DNA of 64,000 nt from Babylonia areolata (GCF_041734735.1 NC_134880.1:32643844-32707843); one strand, 5' to 3'. Shown: positions 1 through 12,615, counted from the first letter of the stretch. Translations and numbers: made by a program. The notes: generated by a model not told the origin, from the sequence alone.

Positions 1-69
1 AGTGATGAGGTCACACACGTTTGGTTCATTATTTGTGTTGATCGCCTTTGGCATTGCTCGACGTCAGGA

Positions 70-115
70 TGAGAGCTTCATGCGCATGCGCAAAATTCAA
101 GATGGCCGTGGAACT
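70..115. promoter_or_regulatory. promoter-like NRF1 and YY1 motif cluster
   Basis: A palindromic NRF1-type motif (atgcgcatgcgca) is followed about 10 bases later by a YY1-type motif (caagatggccg). Both are established core-promoter motifs of animal housekeeping genes, and YY1 sites often overlap the start codon as here. The ATG inside the YY1 motif opens only a short frame of about 36 codons. Which gene it would serve is unknown: a + strand gene here, YTHDC2 through a distant 5' exon, or a gene leaving the window on the left. Motif calls are by eye. Confidence 0.35.
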
Positions 116-380
116 CTCCAGGGCTTTATTTGGCAATATAATTGTTCATCTAAATAAGCTATCTGTCATTACCAATTATCATCATGTCTGCCTGATTTTT
201 AAAACAATTTAATTTGTCGGTGGTTGTGGCAGAAATGGCATCAAAAAGTGGGACATTGCTTGGGTTGTAACTTTTACAACAACCTCACTTTATCAGAGCA
301 AGCAATACAATAATGAATAAGTGTATTTTGCTGGTAAATAAAACAGTAATCCCACTGACAGCACGTTTTAGCAAAACACT

Positions 381-800
381 ATGCACCAGGATGATTTTGA
401 CGCACTGGAAAATACAGCGTCTGTGCACTTCGATAGTTTCCACTGATACCACTCGGATTGCATTCTGCCTATACAACACAGAATTGTTTCATCTGAATTA
501 AGATTAGTCCAGAAAGCATCTCTGGGGATTGATGTTCCTGCTCGTGATTCACTTTTTGGAAACTTAGAGCTGAATACAAGTTCCCCTGAAGTTGTTTCAA
601 GCACGGTATGTTCTGCTTCCACATGTAACGCACAGAACATTTCTCCTAGCTCAGTGATATATCAGTGTGGTTGTGTTCCGCACTCCGAATTGGAAGTGAA
701 TGGGATCAATGACAACATGAACATGACAGAAACCACATGGTCCTTGCCGGCTAAAACACCACTGACACATTGGCTGAATCGTCTCCATCTGACGCTATGA
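381..800 (+). other. coding-like frame with an internal TGA, identity unknown
   Basis: From an ATG at 381 one frame runs 21 codons to a TGA at 444, then stays open for 117 more codons to a second TGA at 798. The translation has mixed, protein-like composition (for example ASLGIDVPARDSLFGN) rather than simple repeat. I do not recognise it. It could be a decayed host exon, an exon pair with unseen splice sites (acceptor-like ag at 370-371 and near 480), or chance. Bases 689-895 recur inside the composite SINE at 16.9-17.1 kb. Confidence 0.25.
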
Positions 801-895
801 AACGTATGCGACATCCTCTCAGATTTTCCATATGTTTGGTCTGTAGGTGCTGCAAGCAAAGGAAAGAATACGATTTTGTTTTTGTTTTTTATTAC

Positions 896-1256
896 TTCTT
901 CTTCTTCTGCGTTCACTCGTATGCACACGAGTGGGCTTTTACGTGTATGACCGTTTTTACCCCGCCATGTAGGCAGCCATACTCCGTTTTCGGGGTGTGC
1001 ATGCTGGGTATGTTCTTGTTTCCATAACCCACCGAACGCTGACATGGATTACAGGATCTTTAACGTGCGTATTTGATCTTCTGCTTGCATATACACACGA
1101 AGGGGGTTCAGGCACTAGCAGGTCTGCACATATGTTGACCTGGGAGATCGTAAAATTCTCCACCCTTTACCCACCAGGCGCCGTAACAGTGATTCGAACC
1201 CGGGACCCTCAGATTGACAGTCCAACGCTTTAACCACTCGGCTATTGCGCCCGTCG
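896..1256 (-). mobile_element. tRNA-derived SINE (family A), copy 1
   Basis: On the minus strand the element starts with a tRNA-like head: box A near 1226-1244 (tagccgagtggttaaagcg in sense) and box B at 1191-1200 (ggttcgaatc). The head resembles a Ser/Leu-type tRNA. A body of about 270 bases follows, and the element ends in a short (GAA)n tail at 896-911. It is flanked by a direct repeat ttttttattac (885-895 and ending at 1272), which I read as its target-site duplication, so this copy looks complete. A near-identical copy lies within 16858-17485. Confidence 0.8.
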
Positions 1257-2570
1257 TTTTTTTTTTTATTACAATAGCTGTGCTACAATTTACAATTTAC
1301 TGTACAAAAATTCAGTAAAATAATACATAATGGTCAATTCTCTCAAAATGCAATTGCTTCCAGAGTAACGCACTAACAGTCCTGCATGATATCTGCAGTG
1401 CATAAAGATATTAAAAACTTTCTTGAGGTTAAATTATATGTGCAACTTCTGTACATCTTTGTTATTTCGCAAAATTTGACACATATTCGTTATTTTTTTG
1501 TGTACAGCGAATCATATTCCTGTGAATCCGCAAAACCGAAAAAATTTAATTCTTGTTTCTTTTGAATCGCACAAGAACAAATGCACATGATGTGGAGGAT
1601 TCTTTATGCGTCTTTTTGTCTTTGTAAGCTTAATTGTGTGTGTTGTGATAATTGAAAATATTTTCAACATTACTGTTTGTGTTTCTTGAAGAAATGCTGG
1701 TAGGATTTAGGAAACGCTAATGGTTATTGTTTTCCAATCACATAGTCCAGTTAAAGATATGTGGCTGTTGAAATTTCCAGAAAGTTCTTAATAGTCGGCT
1801 GTTTGTGAGCGTAGGTTACTGCAGAGACAATACTTCATTTCAATATGGCGTGCGTCGCGATCTCCACACTTTTTATTCATTCGTCGATGGGCGACAAGAA
1901 TTGTATTCATTATTTGAAGATGAATATTCTGTATGCTAATTTATGAGGAAGAAGAACGATTCCAGCTGTCTTACCAAGAGTTGTTTTTTTTTTGTTTTGT
2001 TTTTTTCCATTATCGAGACATTTTATATTATATTTGTCAAAACTAATAAAATAACTGGTCACTGAAATGCCAACCTCTGCCTTCTATTAACCCTCTCGAA
2101 CTGGTACTCTGTTTCATTCACTAAATTATTTGTGCGCATACAGCACGCGTGAAGGAGGGGATACGTGTGTGCACATACTACCATGACACGCATGTACGCA
2201 TGCATGGTCAAGTTTACACAGCCACACCTGTAAAGTGTATTTGACATTAACTGCCTTGATACACTTCTGAAGACATGCTAAGTTTGGGTAATAATGCCCT
2301 GCGTTAAGTGCCTGTGTAAAACACATGCGTGCGCACACATACACAAACACACGCACGCAAACACTAAATGAATAAATAGAGAAATAAATAATACATATAT
2401 AACTAAATGTAAATAATTTCATTTCAGAAAAAAATCAATCTCTGTTTGAAGCACTTCCACGCTAAACATAAAAATCCTGAAAAATGAACAAATTAGGATG
2501 CTCAGTTAGTGCAACCGCAAGCTTCCCACTGACTCCTATCAACTGTGCTCTGCTTCCCTTCGTGCATCAT
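1257..2570. other. non-coding, nothing recognised
   Basis: AT-rich sequence with several short T runs. Short frames over 2059-2422 look like chance, CA-rich translations. I see no splice-framed coding, RNA gene or recognisable transposon here. Confidence 0.5.
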
Positions 2571-2806
2571 GGTTCTGGTTTACACAGATTACAGTCATGT
2601 GCCACCCTTGTTGAGGATTACACAGATTACAGTCATGTGCCACACTTGTTGAGGTTTACACAGATTACAGTCATGTGTCACCCTTGTCCTGGTTTACACA
2701 GATTACAGTCATGCTCCACCCTTGCTCTGGTTTAAACAGATTACAGTCATGTTCTACCCTTGTGGTTTACACAGATTACAGTCATGTGCCACCCTTGTTG
2801 AGGAGG
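2571..2806. repeat. 38-bp minisatellite, about six units
   Basis: The phrase tacacagattacagtcatg recurs at 2581, 2619, 2657, 2695 and 2733 with an exact 38-base period, and again at 2768 after a 35-base unit. Units differ by a few substitutions in the segment reading gtgccacccttgttgagg. A 67-codon frame over part of it merely reflects the repeat. Confidence 0.9.
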
Positions 2807-3073
2807 GGTACATGTTGGGGATATGCATGAGGCATCTGTTCCTTTGTTACTCCATAACTAATTAAAGAAACTGGCTCAGTCAGAATAACTGAACCCTCCC
2901 ATGTCACTGAAAATTATCCAGCCCTCCCTCCTACCCCCTGAACCTCTCCTCTTCTAGCCCCCTTTCCCATAACTCTCCATCTCATCCTCTACTCCTTCCC
3001 ATCTCTCCCACCCCCACTCCTTACTTCTTCCCCAACCCCGTTTTTTTCACCCACATCTCCATGTGTACATCTG

Positions 3074-3074
3074 T

Positions 3075-3134
<60 letters not shown>
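3074..3134. repeat. compound (CA)n(TA)n microsatellite
   Basis: A CA run of about 14 units passes directly into a TA run of about 15 units and ends in gtgtgtg. The frames that cross it (THTHTH, YIYIYI) are repeat artefacts. Confidence 0.95.
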
Positions 3135-3142
<8 letters not shown>

Positions 3143-3262
3143 CTTCTCTTTTGCCAAAGTGGGTTTGGCTGGTGACAGAGATGGGGGCAGGGGTGGAGCC
3201 GACAGAGCAAAAGGAAAACAAAACCACAAAAAAGCGAAGGAAAAAAGCAAACAAGTGGTAAA

Positions 3263-3265
<3 letters not shown>

Positions 3266-3341
<76 letters not shown>

Positions 3342-3342
3342 C
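3266..3342. repeat. (CT)n microsatellite
   Basis: About 38 CT units with one interruption. Frames reading SLSLSL or ERERER across it are artefacts. Confidence 0.95.
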
Positions 3343-5144
3343 AGAATAGAAAAAAATGAGGAGCTGTTGTAAAAGTAACTTATGTACCCATGCATGGAAA
3401 CTCAGGGATACATATGCACCAAGGCCAAGAAATGGATGAGATGCATTCACAGAAACTTTTGACGAAATCATTGACATGTTCATATAATTTTAGGGGAAAA
3501 CCCCCCCCACCTCAGTGTGATGAACTGTGCATGATATATCTTTTGAGGTACCAAGTATACCATACCAAGTGTGTATCATGTACCAAGCAATAAAGGAGAC
3601 CCGAGACTCAAAAATGCTATTACTAAAAAATATGGGCACAAAAGCATTGCCTATTCAGTTTTCCAGTCTGTCCCTGTTTCAACAACCAAGAACAACAACA
3701 CTGATGATAATAATAATGATAATTTAAGTTGTCGTGATTATAATAAAGATGATCAAAGAAACACACACACACTAAAAGAACAATAATGATTTAAGGTATA
3801 TAATGCACATTGTAATACATAAGCAGATACAGACAAGATACATGTTGATAATACAAAGTAGAAAATAAATATGAATACAAATAACAAAAATGAAAATAAA
3901 ATCAATATGAATACAAATAACAAAAATGAAAATAAAATCGACAAAGAGAGAACTCACACTGTCAATTTATGTATTTATAAAAGAATAGTGACAACACACA
4001 CAAGTTGATATTTGTCATTTGTCATATACAGGCATAATATGAAATATTAGTGGCTGATGTTTCTTTCTCCTTCTTCTTCTCTTTTTTTCCCCCCTTAATT
4101 TCATTTTTGTACATATTTTTACGTCACTTAGTCTTGAATTTGTTCATATATCTTATGGTAAAGCATGGTGAGCCGCATTTGAGATGGGGGTACTGTGCAA
4201 TATAAGCCTGCATATTATTATTATTATTAATTTTTTTTTATCATTAGTGCTGCTGTTTTTATTTATTTTGGGGCCCTGTTGCTTGTGGAGTAAAAATTCT
4301 CAGTCATACATTTGATAAGAAAGAGTTTTGTTTTGCCCAGACTTTCTTGGGTCAAACACCGTTGTATTTTGTATTCATTATGTCAATTCAGAATAAATTA
4401 AAAAAAAAAAAAAAAAATCACATACAAAAAATCTGAATACAGTGAACAATAACAAAAACAGATGTATGTCATTATAGTCCATTACACAATCGAGATAATC
4501 AACAAAACCAATACCCGGTATTCCATAACTATGTCATAGTAATCAATAACAGTTATGGAATAAATCACCCATACGAAAAAAGGTGTACAACGTTTGATTT
4601 ACTTATTTAGGGCATGTGAAAAAAAGAAGAAGAAAAAGAAGAAAAGACCAAAACGAAAGACAAAAAAACCCCAACAACAACAACAAAAAAAGACAATAGT
4701 ATGGAAGGAAGTCATACAAATTGTACAGTTATGTGTACAAAACTTAAAGTCAGTCATAACGGCAGTCAGCTGGACTACCAGGCAGACACACAGACAGACA
4801 GACACATACGGACAGACAGATAGTCCCTCTCCCAACCCCTATCTAACAACCCTATCTTGCTCTTCCAAAATTCCAATGGTTCCTGTCCCTTTTTCTTTTC
4901 TTTTTTCCCCCTCCCTCTTTCTCCTCCCCTTTTTTTTCACAGTTGAGAAGTTAAATCAAAACATTACACAGAGCACAACATAGACCCATGCTCACAGGAG
5001 GCACTGTATAGCACTGGTTTCCTTTTTTTTCCTTTTATATCCCAATGACAATGCAGGCATGCAAAAATCGAGCAGTGAATATTTCAACATAAAACGGTGA
5101 CATTGTATGCGTACAAATCAATCAAACTTGTGTATGCATGTGTG

Positions 5145-5177
<33 letters not shown>

Positions 5178-5430
5178 TCTCTTTTATATCATAATTATAT
5201 ATATACTTTTTTTTTTAAGATGGACCTTTTTTTTTTTAGCTTATTTTTTTGTATTTTCCTTCTCAATAGTGAATGGTTCCATGTGTGTGCAGTGTCTCTT
5301 TCACTTCTCTCTAGATCACATTGATTGTGTTATTGTGTGCGCGCGCTGGGGATTTATTTGTGCGCAAATGTGAAAGAAAAACAGCCATAGACTCACAGCT
5401 TAACCACACCTAAGTGTGTATTCCTTATAG
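3343..5430. other. non-coding with simple repeats
   Basis: Contains a 36-base tandem repeat of about two units at 3869-3938 (unit starts atgaatacaaataac), a GAT-rich patch near 3700-3725, an ATT run near 4206-4219, an A run near 4399-4418, an A-rich KKKK-type frame at 4620-4690, a CAGA-rich patch near 4783-4820 and a TG run near 5139-5177. No gene is seen. Confidence 0.5.
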
Positions 5431-5559
5431 ATTGTAGTGAAGAAGAGGAATTTGTTTTCTTGAAGATGCTTACACTAGTTATAGTCATTTTACCAATTAA
5501 GACAAGTGTATTAATGTATTTATGGTATTTCTTCAAATGATTTAGATTATCTACCCCCA

Positions 5560-8500
5560 GAAAAATGTCTTTGACTGACAGTTACAGTTGTATGTTCATT
5601 TCAAAGAGGATTTTTTGTTCGATGTATTTCCAAAATGTGTACACAACTGGACAATGATAGAAAAAGTGTTCAAGAAAGTCAACTGTGTCTGGGCAGTAGG
5701 AACATTTGTCGTTTTCTTTTACATTCATTTTATTTAATATGATGTTTGTTGGATATATATTAATTATTATGGAGGATTTTCCAATGCAGCACTCTGAGTC
5801 TAGTTTCTGTTGTTACACTTACGGCTCAAAGCCAAGCTTCCTTATCAATGATAACATTGAATTTCCTGTGCCAAAAAGTGCAGGCTGTTGGGGTTGTTTT
5901 TTCATTTTTCGTTAACAGTATTTTCTTTATATTCTTTGGTTTTGTATTAAAAAAGATAGCTTCACAATCTGGTGTGACTGTATCTGTTCTTTCCATTTGT
6001 ATCCATTGCATCCAGTCTTGGGATGGAATTGATCAGGGCACTGTATTCAAATAATGTTCCTGCTCTGTTTTGTAAATAGGTAATGAAAACATTTTTCCAA
6101 AACTCATTGTCAATTTTTCCTAACCTTTTACATCCTTGCTTCTACAATTAGTGTAAAAAATATCTTATTTTCTGTGGTCAGTTTGCCTAAGTGCCATTTA
6201 GGTATAAAACTGAAGTAGTCATGGTCAGTTGTTTACCTGCCCATTATAAGTAGAAATATTTCTGTTGATCAGTTACATTTATCATATTAATGCATCTGTT
6301 TTCATAGTTACTTTCAATTACTTTCCATTTTACTTTTTCAAATGCTGTTCTATTGCTGTGTTTCTTCTGCCACAAAAACTTATGTAAAATAGTATTTATT
6401 TTGTTGAGGACCCTATTTGGTATGCCTATTGACTGCTTTACATAAACTGACTAATTAAGAATGCTTTAATTATAATAACCTTGTCTTGAATACAAAGGTC
6501 CCTTTTACTCCACTGTTTCATCAAAGTGTTCATATGGGATACTCTGTTTAACATATTAGTTTCTCTATCTTTGGCCATTTTGTTTGCATGAAAATGAAAT
6601 CCTAAAACTTTTATTTCTGTAACAACTGCAAATGGTAAATTATCCTCTTCCCTTCATTGCCCATTTGTAATGCTTTTATTTTCTGCTCATTCAGTTTCAA
6701 CCCTGAGAATTTTTCAAATGTTTTAAGTAATGAAAGTGGTATATTTGCATCATAATCATCATTGAGGAATAATGTTGTCGTCTGCCATTTAATTTTCAAA
6801 TACATGTTTTCGTTATCAGAAAAAACGTGGAGTTTTAATTCCTGAAATGTTGCTGTGTTTTTTTATAGCTTGCAATTTGGATGCCAAAACAAAAGCTAGT
6901 GGTGAGAATGGGCAACCCTGTCTTATTCCACAAAAAAAACATCAAAAGGCTCTGAAACCCATCTGCCATGATTAATTAAGCTTTGGCAACCTGCAAACAG
7001 GACAGAAACCCATCTCTGGAAATCCCTATAGAAACAGAAGACTTTAAAGATATGCAAAAGAAGAGTCAGAAGCTGTAGAAAAATCAACTGCTAATATATA
7101 TCCAGCTTTTAAAAAAATCTTATTTAGATAGTTTAACATATCGTCTATAGACCTAATTATTGCTGCAATATTTCTACCTTTTATATATCCTACTTGATCC
7201 TCGTTAACTAGCTGATTAATTACTTTATTAAGTCTACCTGCTAGAGCTTTTGCTAAAATTTTGTAATCTGAATTAGTTAATGTTATTGGCCTCCAGTTGA
7301 TTAATTTATCCCTATTGAGTTCTTTCCCTTTGTGTAATGATGTGATTACTCCTTGTTTTTGGGTGTAAGACAGTTCACCTTTTTGGAAGGATTCTGCAAA
7401 AGAATTATTAACTGTTTGCAATATTTTGTTCCAAAAATTTTTTTAAGAATTTGGTTGTTATACCGTCATTACCAGGAGCTGAACCATTTTTCATACTTTG
7501 CAATGCCTTGGTTGTTTCTTTAATTGAAATCGCTCCCTCACATTCAGCAGCAGCAGTTTCATCTAACTGGGGGAACTGTTCATTCTCTATGAAATTATCA
7601 CAAGCATTGATTTCTTCAGCTTCAGTGGACTGGCTATATAATCGTTTGTAAAATGACACTTGTTCTTTAAAAATGTCATTCTGGTCAGTTTTCACCTGCG
7701 TCTCTGCGTAATCTTGTGATAACTTTTTCTTACCCCTTGCCTTTTTTAAATAACAAAAAAAAAAAAAAAAAGTATTGCATTCCCCTTCTTCCACCCATTT
7801 GATTCTTGATGTAATCTGAGCCCCCTTTGCCACATCTAAATATATTAATTCTAATCTATGTCTAAAAAAGTAACTTTTTTTTTGTAATCTTTGTTCCTGG
7901 TATCAGCTACTAATTGCTTTTCTATCTCAGTGATTTGTGTCTGCAAGAGAAGAGTATCATTTCTTTTCCTACAGCATGCTTTTTTTTTTTCCATATTCAA
8001 CACAAGGTTTTTTTTATGTATACTTTACACTGTTCCCATTGGTCCATGTATGATGAGGTGACATGATCTGGAGTTCTTAATTGTCTGTCAAGTAATCATT
8101 AATTTTCTCCACAAATATTACGTCTTTTAAATAACTGTTGTTAATCTCCAATAGGCAGGGTCTTTTGAGAAGTTGTTCCTATTGAATTCGGTGACTACTG
8201 CTTTATGATCTGAATTAAGTACACTAAAGTGTTCACATGATGAACTCAGCACACTCTCTGAAATAAAACAATAATCAGCGTGCTATAAACGGGTTTATCC
8301 TATGCCATGTAAAATCCTTTTCATTTGTGCTCTCCATAAATCTGTTAATTCTAAGTCTTTCATTGATCAAATTGTTTTACTTCTTGAGGAAGATGGGGAC
8401 GACCTGAAACTATATCTATTTGGTTACTCAGAACACTATTGAAGTCTCCACATATCTTAAAACATCACAAACTTCCTTTAGATTATTAAAAAAAAATGTT

Positions 8501-8870
8501 GGTTTTTCTGCTGAATTGTTGGGTGCATATGTATTGATCAGCTTCAAATCAGACGTTTGATATGAGACTGATATGACTAACATTCTGTCATATACTGCAT
8601 AAAAAGTGGCATTTCCAGCTAACTGTTTATTGAGCATAATTATTTCCCCTCTTGTCTGATTGTACCCTCATTGTAAAATATTTTCAGTCCCCATTGTTTT
8701 TCCCATATTTCTGTCTTTTTTCTTTATATGTTTCCTGAAGGCAAATTAAATCAAACATCTGTTTTTTTCAGATAATTGATTACTGAGATTCTTTTAAACA
8801 TATTTTGAAGTCCTCTGACAATTGAAAAGGCTATGCGCAGCTTATCCATTTAATACAGCATTACATATTA
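5560..8870 (-). pseudogene. ORF2 (endonuclease-RT) remnant of the Tx1-like LINE
   Basis: In minus-strand order, an endonuclease fragment carries LINTYAPNN, the usual APE-type motif. RT blocks include NGSAPGNDGITTKFLKKF, NWRPITLTNSDYKILAKALA and a motif A region AGYILAVDF, which fit the L1/Tx1 clade best. Near 5560-5720 the minus strand reads CSYCPDTVDFLEHFFYHC, the zinc-binding C-terminal segment typical of Tx1-type ORF2. The pieces lie in several frames split by stops and a run of A at 7747-7770, so no functional protein is made. Confidence 0.75.
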
Positions 8871-9079
8871 TATCCCTAACAACAATAAAATATTCTTTAG
8901 TTTAACAAATGTATAAAAACACACATGCAGATCTCAAAGTCCATTATGTGTGGCTGGGTCGTCCTACTTGGTCATTTCGAAATCCTATCAGGCCTCATCC
9001 ACACTGGTCAGCCCCCGTCGTGACAGATTCCCTGCTGACAGTTTTGTCATTCACCCCACCATTCTTACGCTGCTTCCTG

Positions 9080-9700
9080 CTACTTCCCCCCTCTGTCGGG
9101 CTGTCCTTGTTGCGGGATCTCCGACACTTGGGTGTCTCCGACCTGTGGCGATGTCAGCCTGAGCATCGTCTGTCGGAGGCCAGGATGACCCCTCTCCTGC
9201 CAGTCTTCACTCGATGCTACCTTGATGTCTGGCGTCGCCTCGGTGTCCACGGGCACCAGGTCAGTCTTCTTGGTCATCCTCTCCTTTTCTTGCTGCCTGG
9301 GTGTGTCTGCGCCAACAGAAATCTCGCACATAGTCACCCCGTTTATGGCCTGTTTTTTTTTTTTTTTTTAACATGCTCTGCATACCACATCGTTTTGGCA
9401 TGGTGATGCATGATGGCCATTTTGAAGGCAGCGGGAGCAGGTCTCTTTTTTTGTTAACTAATTTTTGTTCTCGATGGTATATTTTGGCTGTGAAAAAACG
9501 GACATTTAGGGATTTTTCTAAAGGAACTTTCGGGACTGTTATGAATACAAATCTTTTTCCTGTGAGGAAACGAGTTAGTTTCTTGTCTGCGTCGCATGCT
9601 CTTTCTGATTTGATTGCCAATCACAATTTGCAACTGGCTTTAATTAGTGTTCAATTTCTGAGTCAGCCACTGAAAGTGGGATATTGTCGATCCAAACTTT
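9080..9700 (-). pseudogene. ORF1-like remnant of the Tx1-like LINE
   Basis: Two overlapping minus-strand frames (9080-9337 and 9261-9620) lie just upstream of ORF2. The second contains a Cys-rich stretch spaced roughly as C..C..GH..C (PSCITMPKRC, then TGHKRGDYVRDFC), which fits a zinc knuckle of the type found in Tx1 ORF1 proteins. A T-run near 9353-9370 interrupts it. The assignment rests on position and this motif. The + strand frames over the same bases are shadows. Confidence 0.5.
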
Positions 9701-9760
9701 TGTACTTGCTCTCTCTTCTTCTTTATCATCTCTCATAATAAAAGGATTCATGTTTGTGAC

Positions 9761-10236
9761 TTGAAAAACGGTACCTCGCAACTGAATACCTCATACAAGA
9801 AGCGTTGTTCTAGCGTTCTTGGTTCCTGGGTGGATTCTCCAGAGGCCATTGATTTGCTGTGCTCTGACGACTGTCCCTTGACTGGCGACTTTCTCCGCTG
9901 CTGTGCATATTTCTAGCACAGAGACTTTCACTTTCACTGCGTTGAGGGCCACAATCATCAATTTGATTTTTACGCCTTTTTGTTGGGTTGCGATGAAAGA
10001 AAAACAAACTATAGAAAGTGACAGACCTATTAGTGAGGATGGAAACCTAGTCCTACTGTAAGTGGGTTCTCCGGCAGGCTACTATCACTTCACTTTTCGC
10101 CCTTCCGAGCTAGCCGGTCCCTTGCTGATCTAAGACAGCAGGGCCCCAAAAATAAATTTAAAAAGCCAAAAGTATTGGGGTAAGAGTGGGGATGGGGGGG
10201 TGGGGGTGGGGGGTAAGGGACCTATTATCTAATTAA
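9761..10236. other. non-coding between two LINEs
   Basis: Holds a G-rich patch near 10190-10213 close to the 3' end of the next LINE, so part may be LINE untranslated sequence. No gene is recognised. Confidence 0.4.
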
Positions 10237-11740
10237 CTACTGACTGGAGGGCACCCTAGACTTAAAGGTGTCCAAGGTGTCTGCTGCCATAGCTGTTTCA
10301 GGCAGGTTGTTCCAGTCACGTATCATTCTGAGGAAGAAGGAATATTGCCTGTATTGGGTTTTACACCGGATCTGGTTGAGCTGGCGGGAATGTTTCCTTC
10401 TTTGTCTGAGTGGGGCTGGCACGATGCAGCTTTTGTCGACGATCGCCTCTCCATCCATTATTTTTCGTAGCATGGTAAGCCTAGCTACCTTCCGTCTGTG
10501 CTACAGAGTCGGCCATTGCAGTCTGTTGATCATCGCGGTGACACTAGATGTGTTGTGGTACCGGTTGATCACAAACTGTGCTGCTCGTCTCTGGACAGCT
10601 TCGATCTTCTTGATGTTGTCTTGGGTATGTGGGTCCCACATGGTGCACACATACTCCCAAGATTGGTCTGACAAAAGTCTTATATGCTGTTTCTTTGAGG
10701 CGCACTGCTGGGATCTTCAGGTTTCTTCTGAGGAAGCCAAGGGTCTTGTTGGCTTTTGCACAAATGGTGTTGATGTGCAGGTCCCAGCTTAGATCACTTG
10801 TGATAGTAACGCCTAGGTACTTTGAGGTAGAGACAGTTTCTAGGATATGGTTGTGGAGGGTATAGTCGGATTTTGCAGGACAGGATGATTTTGTAACTGG
10901 GAGAGTAGTACACTTTCCAGGATGGAATGCCATGTCCCAGCTGTGCTCCCATGCTTCTAGCTTCTTGAGATCTTCCTGTAAGTAAGTTTTGGTCAGTTTT
11001 GGAGGCCTTCAAACGGTAGACAGCTTAGTCATCAGCAAACATACGTGTCAGTGAGGAGAGTTCTTCTGGCAAGTCATTGATGTATGCCAAAAACAGCGCG
11101 GGTCCTAAAACAGAGCCTTGTGGGACTCCAGACTTCACACTGACCCGGCTGGAAGCTGCGCCCTCCACTACCACCGATTGTTGCCGGTCTTTCAAGAAAG
11201 CTCCTGTCCATTTGTTGATCTTTCTGTGGACGCTGTAATGTTTCAGTTTGTGGATGAGGAGGCTGTGGTTTACTTTATTGAAGGCCTTCGCAAAGTACAT
11301 AATGATGACGTCCACCTGATTTCCTTTCTCTACAGTACCAAACAGTTCTTCTGTAAAATTGAGTAGTTGTGTCTCGCAGGACCGAAACTTGCGAAAGTCG
11401 TGTTGTTCTTGACATAAAATTTCGATTGGATTCTAGGTGAGACATGAGAGCACTGACGACGACATGTTTCAGAATTTTGCAGGGGATAGAGGTCAGAGAG
11501 ACTGGGCGGTAATTAGCTGGGTTGTAGTGTTCTCCTTTCTTATATATTGGTGCAACGTTTGCATATCTCCAGTCAGAAGGGACATAGCCAGTGTCAAGAG
11601 AGGACTGATAGATCATCGGAAGGATTGGAGATATTTCAGGGCGGTTGTCTGAAAGCCGGGCAGTATCCTTCACTTTCAAGAAGACCGGGAGAATGCCGGA
11701 TGCCATTTTGCTCAAAGACGACAGGGTTGTAGCCAGATAA
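10237..11740 (-). mobile_element. Jockey/CR1-like LINE, 5'-truncated RT
   Basis: Minus-strand frames give RT blocks in order. 11275-11715 carries NPANYRPVSLTSIPCKILKH. 11025-11315 carries AKAFNKVNHSLLIHKL, GVPQGSVLGPALFLAYINDL and an ending MFADD (motif C). 10544-10933 carries SKYLGVTITSDLSWDLHI and KETAYKTFVRPI. 10237-10473 carries the C-terminal SFFLRMIRDWNNLPE. This is the architecture of the Jockey/CR1/Rex group. The endonuclease region is missing, so the copy is 5'-truncated, and frameshifts between blocks make it inactive. Confidence 0.8.
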
Positions 11741-11744
11741 TGAG

Positions 11745-12615
11745 ATATCTGAAGTGTTTACAACTTGTTTACAAACAGAGCCAGTGATAACTAAGTTCGA
11801 AAAATCAGCTCACTGCATTCGGTTAGCACGGAGCGCAAGAGACGCGTGACCGCACGGACTTAGCTCACCGAATCCAAGAGTGGAGTTCGTCGACTTCAGT
11901 GGAAGTGATTCAGATCTATTCCAGTGACGGTTATTGCTTCTTTGGTATGCAGGTTTCTGATCACATTAATCTGAAACTGGCTTCGCACAGTACTCTACTT
12001 CAGTTGTTTTTTGATACTTTTTTTATGTTATGCATATTTTTGAGTAGTTATTTATAGAAACGTCTGATCAACTGAAAAGTGATGGAGAGGTTGAGCAAAT
12101 CTGCATTGAAACTTCTTCGTGGAAGAAAATCCTGACATCCAACTTGAGATCTCCTCTCATGTGCACTGTTTGCAAGGATGCATCCAGTAGATGTCATTCT
12201 GTAATCTTCCTTGAAGAGACTGCTTGTGTAAATTCTGCACCAACATTGATCTGACAGTGAAGACTATCCAGCAGTTTGCAGCATCACACAGCAGTATGAA
12301 CTCACTTTTATCATAGACAGGTATACCTCTCACTGCAACACTTTCCCCAAACATTGCAACTTTAACATCACCTAATCATATGATAAAAATGATAATAATG
12401 TGGACTTCTATCAGTGCTTTCCACATTATACGAAACACACTCAGTCCTCAACTCACAACGATGCGCAATAACAATTTTTTGGGCATACAAACTCATACGT
12501 ACAATACATACGTATATACATAACTACATACACGCATGCATGCATGCATCCATACATACATGCATGCATGCATCCATACATTCGATGCACACACAATAGA
12601 GCATTACAAATATAT
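11745..12615. other. non-coding, CATA/GCAT simple repeat
   Basis: A GC-richer stretch at 11800-11960 is unassigned. Bases 12488-12590 are an imperfect CATA/GCATGCAT repeat, which accounts for the frame reading HTYIHNYIHACMHASIH. No gene is recognised. Confidence 0.4.

Larger units (their letters stand above)
5440..9760 (-). mobile_element. Tx1/L1-like LINE, decayed, about 4.3 kb
   Basis: Minus-strand fragments follow the order expected of a two-ORF L1/Tx1-type non-LTR retrotransposon: an ORF1-like protein at the 5' end (9.08-9.7 kb), an APE endonuclease fragment (8.43-8.64 kb), reverse transcriptase blocks (6.6-7.8 kb) and a C-terminal Cys/His domain (5.56-5.72 kb). Both ends are approximate because I could not find a convincing target-site duplication. 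The element is AT-rich and interrupted by many stops and T runs, so it is an old copy. Confidence 0.75.

Noticed and set aside
444-446. TGA read as selenocysteine
   Set aside because: No selenoprotein family is recognised and no SECIS-like element was seen; decay or splicing is simpler.
1190-1256. Genuine tRNA gene
   Set aside because: The tRNA-like segment is the head of a SINE with a body, tail and target duplication, and it occurs again in copy 2.
3061-3483. Frames rich in THTHTH, YIYIYI, SLSLSL or ERERER
   Set aside because: They are translations of CA, TA and CT microsatellites, as are similar frames near 22606, 26448, 33349, 33533 and 39592.
8909-9406. 165-codon + strand frame
   Set aside because: It overlaps the minus-strand ORF1-like remnant of the Tx1-like LINE and has no motif of its own.
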